Notes under the pieces: model-generated
Told to the model about the DNA's origin: nothing
The model's input: only the letters and a program-made list of their open reading frames with translations
The model's database searches: none
In this document: positions 5,230 to 5,705 of the stretch, piece by piece
Numbering within the stretch: the stretch's first letter is position 1
Layout: each line of letters begins with the position of its first letter
Position numbers and translations under genes: made by a program
Origin: an uncultured Flavobacteriales bacterium
Lineage (GTDB): Bacteria; Bacteroidota; Bacteroidia; Flavobacteriales; Crocinitomicaceae
Length of the DNA: 5,705 nucleotides
Direction: 5' to 3'
NCBI GenBank assembly: GCA_946479125.1
Contig: CAMLET010000237.1
Coordinates: 1 to 5,705, forward strand

Positions 5230-5705
5230 GATTCAGCAGGCCGCAAATTGATCGTATTGCACGTGAATTCTGGTTGACGGTGGATCAAGAATATCGGGAT
5301 GGGTTCGACATCGTAAATGCCATAGACACATGCGTTTTCATTAATCTACGCCGGATAAAAGATCTAAGCTTAAGTAAACTAGAAACATGGCTCAAGGAGT
5401 TCAGTGAACAGGAAGACTTCAATATAGATGACAGGCATCTTCATGGTGCATTAATCATCAAAGGTGCTTCCGTATTTATGTTCGTTGATGCTTCAGAAGA
5501 TGAAATACAAGAACGCTTCACTGTGGCACATGAAGTAAGCCATTTCTTATTGGATTATCAGCTTCCAAAGGAACGTGCTGTTTTAGCATTGGGAAAAAAA
5601 ATAGAAGATGTGTTGAATGGAAATTTACCGCCAAGTAAAGCTCAACGCGCATTGTCTGCCATTAAAAATGTGGATATCGCTCCTTACTCTTTCCTGATCG
5701 AAAAA
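5226..5705 (+). CDS. ImmA/IrrE-family zinc metallopeptidase (partial, C-terminus beyond window)
   Basis: The first 160 residues of a gene that runs off the right edge. ATG 5226 overlaps the previous stop in ATGA. The N-terminus (MRFSRPQIDRIAREFW) and the segment about 27-58 are followed by a central beta region (GALIIKGASVFMFVDAS, 74-90). The metallopeptidase motif RFTVAHEVSHFLLDY (97-111) gives the HExxH zinc site H102-E103-H106. Sequence after the motif (LPKERAVLALGKKIEDVL, then NGNLPPSKAQRALSA) suits a subgroup that keeps a longer segment between HExxH and the third, usually glutamate, ligand, which should lie outside the window. Characterised relatives (ImmA of ICEBs1, PprI/IrrE of Deinococcus) cleave HTH repressors on DNA-damage or mating signals. 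Here the linked sigma factor and helical protein are the likely targets. The family call is firm; the substrate is inference. Confidence 0.88.
   Translation, partial: MRFSRPQIDRIAREFWLTVDQEYRDGFDIVNAIDTCVFINLRRIKDLSLSKLETWLKEFSEQEDFNIDDRHLHGALIIKGASVFMFVDASEDEIQERFTVAHEVSHFLLDYQLPKERAVLALGKKIEDVLNGNLPPSKAQRALSAIKNVDIAPYSFLIEK

Noticed and set aside
4648..5288. Minus-strand open frames opposite the sigma and middle genes (4648-4848, 5019-5288)
   Set aside because: They are antisense to tightly coupled plus-strand genes and give Ser/Leu-rich nonsense typical of reverse frames.
1..5705. CRISPR array, tRNA, rRNA, transposase or phage attachment site
   Set aside because: No regularly spaced repeats, cloverleaf-like sequence, terminal inverted repeats or transposase motifs were seen on either strand.

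Overview
The window looks like a chromosomal segment of a member of the Bacteroidota, probably a Flavobacteriales or Crocinitomicaceae-type marine or freshwater bacterium. The grounds are an AT-rich base composition, start codons without clear Shine-Dalgarno sequences, one perfect match to the Bacteroidota -7 promoter element TAnnTTTG, a TPR histidine kinase paired with a LytTR regulator, and a small lipoprotein with an acidic tract after its lipobox. The taxonomic call is inference. No rRNA, tRNA, CRISPR array, insertion sequence or phage gene was seen.

Left part (1-3250). On the minus strand lie the N-terminal 178 residues of a secreted peptidase-S51/cyanophycinase-like protein, then, 37 bp upstream of it and on the same strand, a LytTR-type response regulator. 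Divergent from the regulator across 42 bp is a plus-strand TPR / transmembrane / HisKA_2-type histidine kinase. Kinase and regulator are very probably a cognate pair. The regulator may be co-transcribed with the S51 gene, because no terminator is visible between them. The kinase start is moved here to ATG 1314, which exposes a signal peptide and leaves the -7 element outside the gene.

Middle (3201-4231). A hairpin terminator separates the kinase from a convergent small lipoprotein gene. About 580 bp upstream of that gene contain no convincing gene. This stretch carries short repeats (AAAAATCCGA twice, TTCGGAAA twice), a GC-rich hairpin and a small hairpin just before the next gene.

Right part (4232-5705). 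This is the most interesting region: three plus-strand genes joined by two ATGA stop/start overlaps. They are an ECF-like RNA polymerase sigma factor with an unusual region 4, a 120-residue all-helical protein with two cysteines around one helix, and an ImmA/IrrE-type zinc metallopeptidase (HEVSH) cut off by the window end. ImmA and PprI/IrrE peptidases are known to relieve repression by cleaving HTH-type regulators. The tight coupling suggests a regulatory cassette in which the peptidase cleaves the middle protein (or the sigma factor) to control sigma-dependent transcription. That mechanism is a hypothesis, and the output genes lie outside the window.
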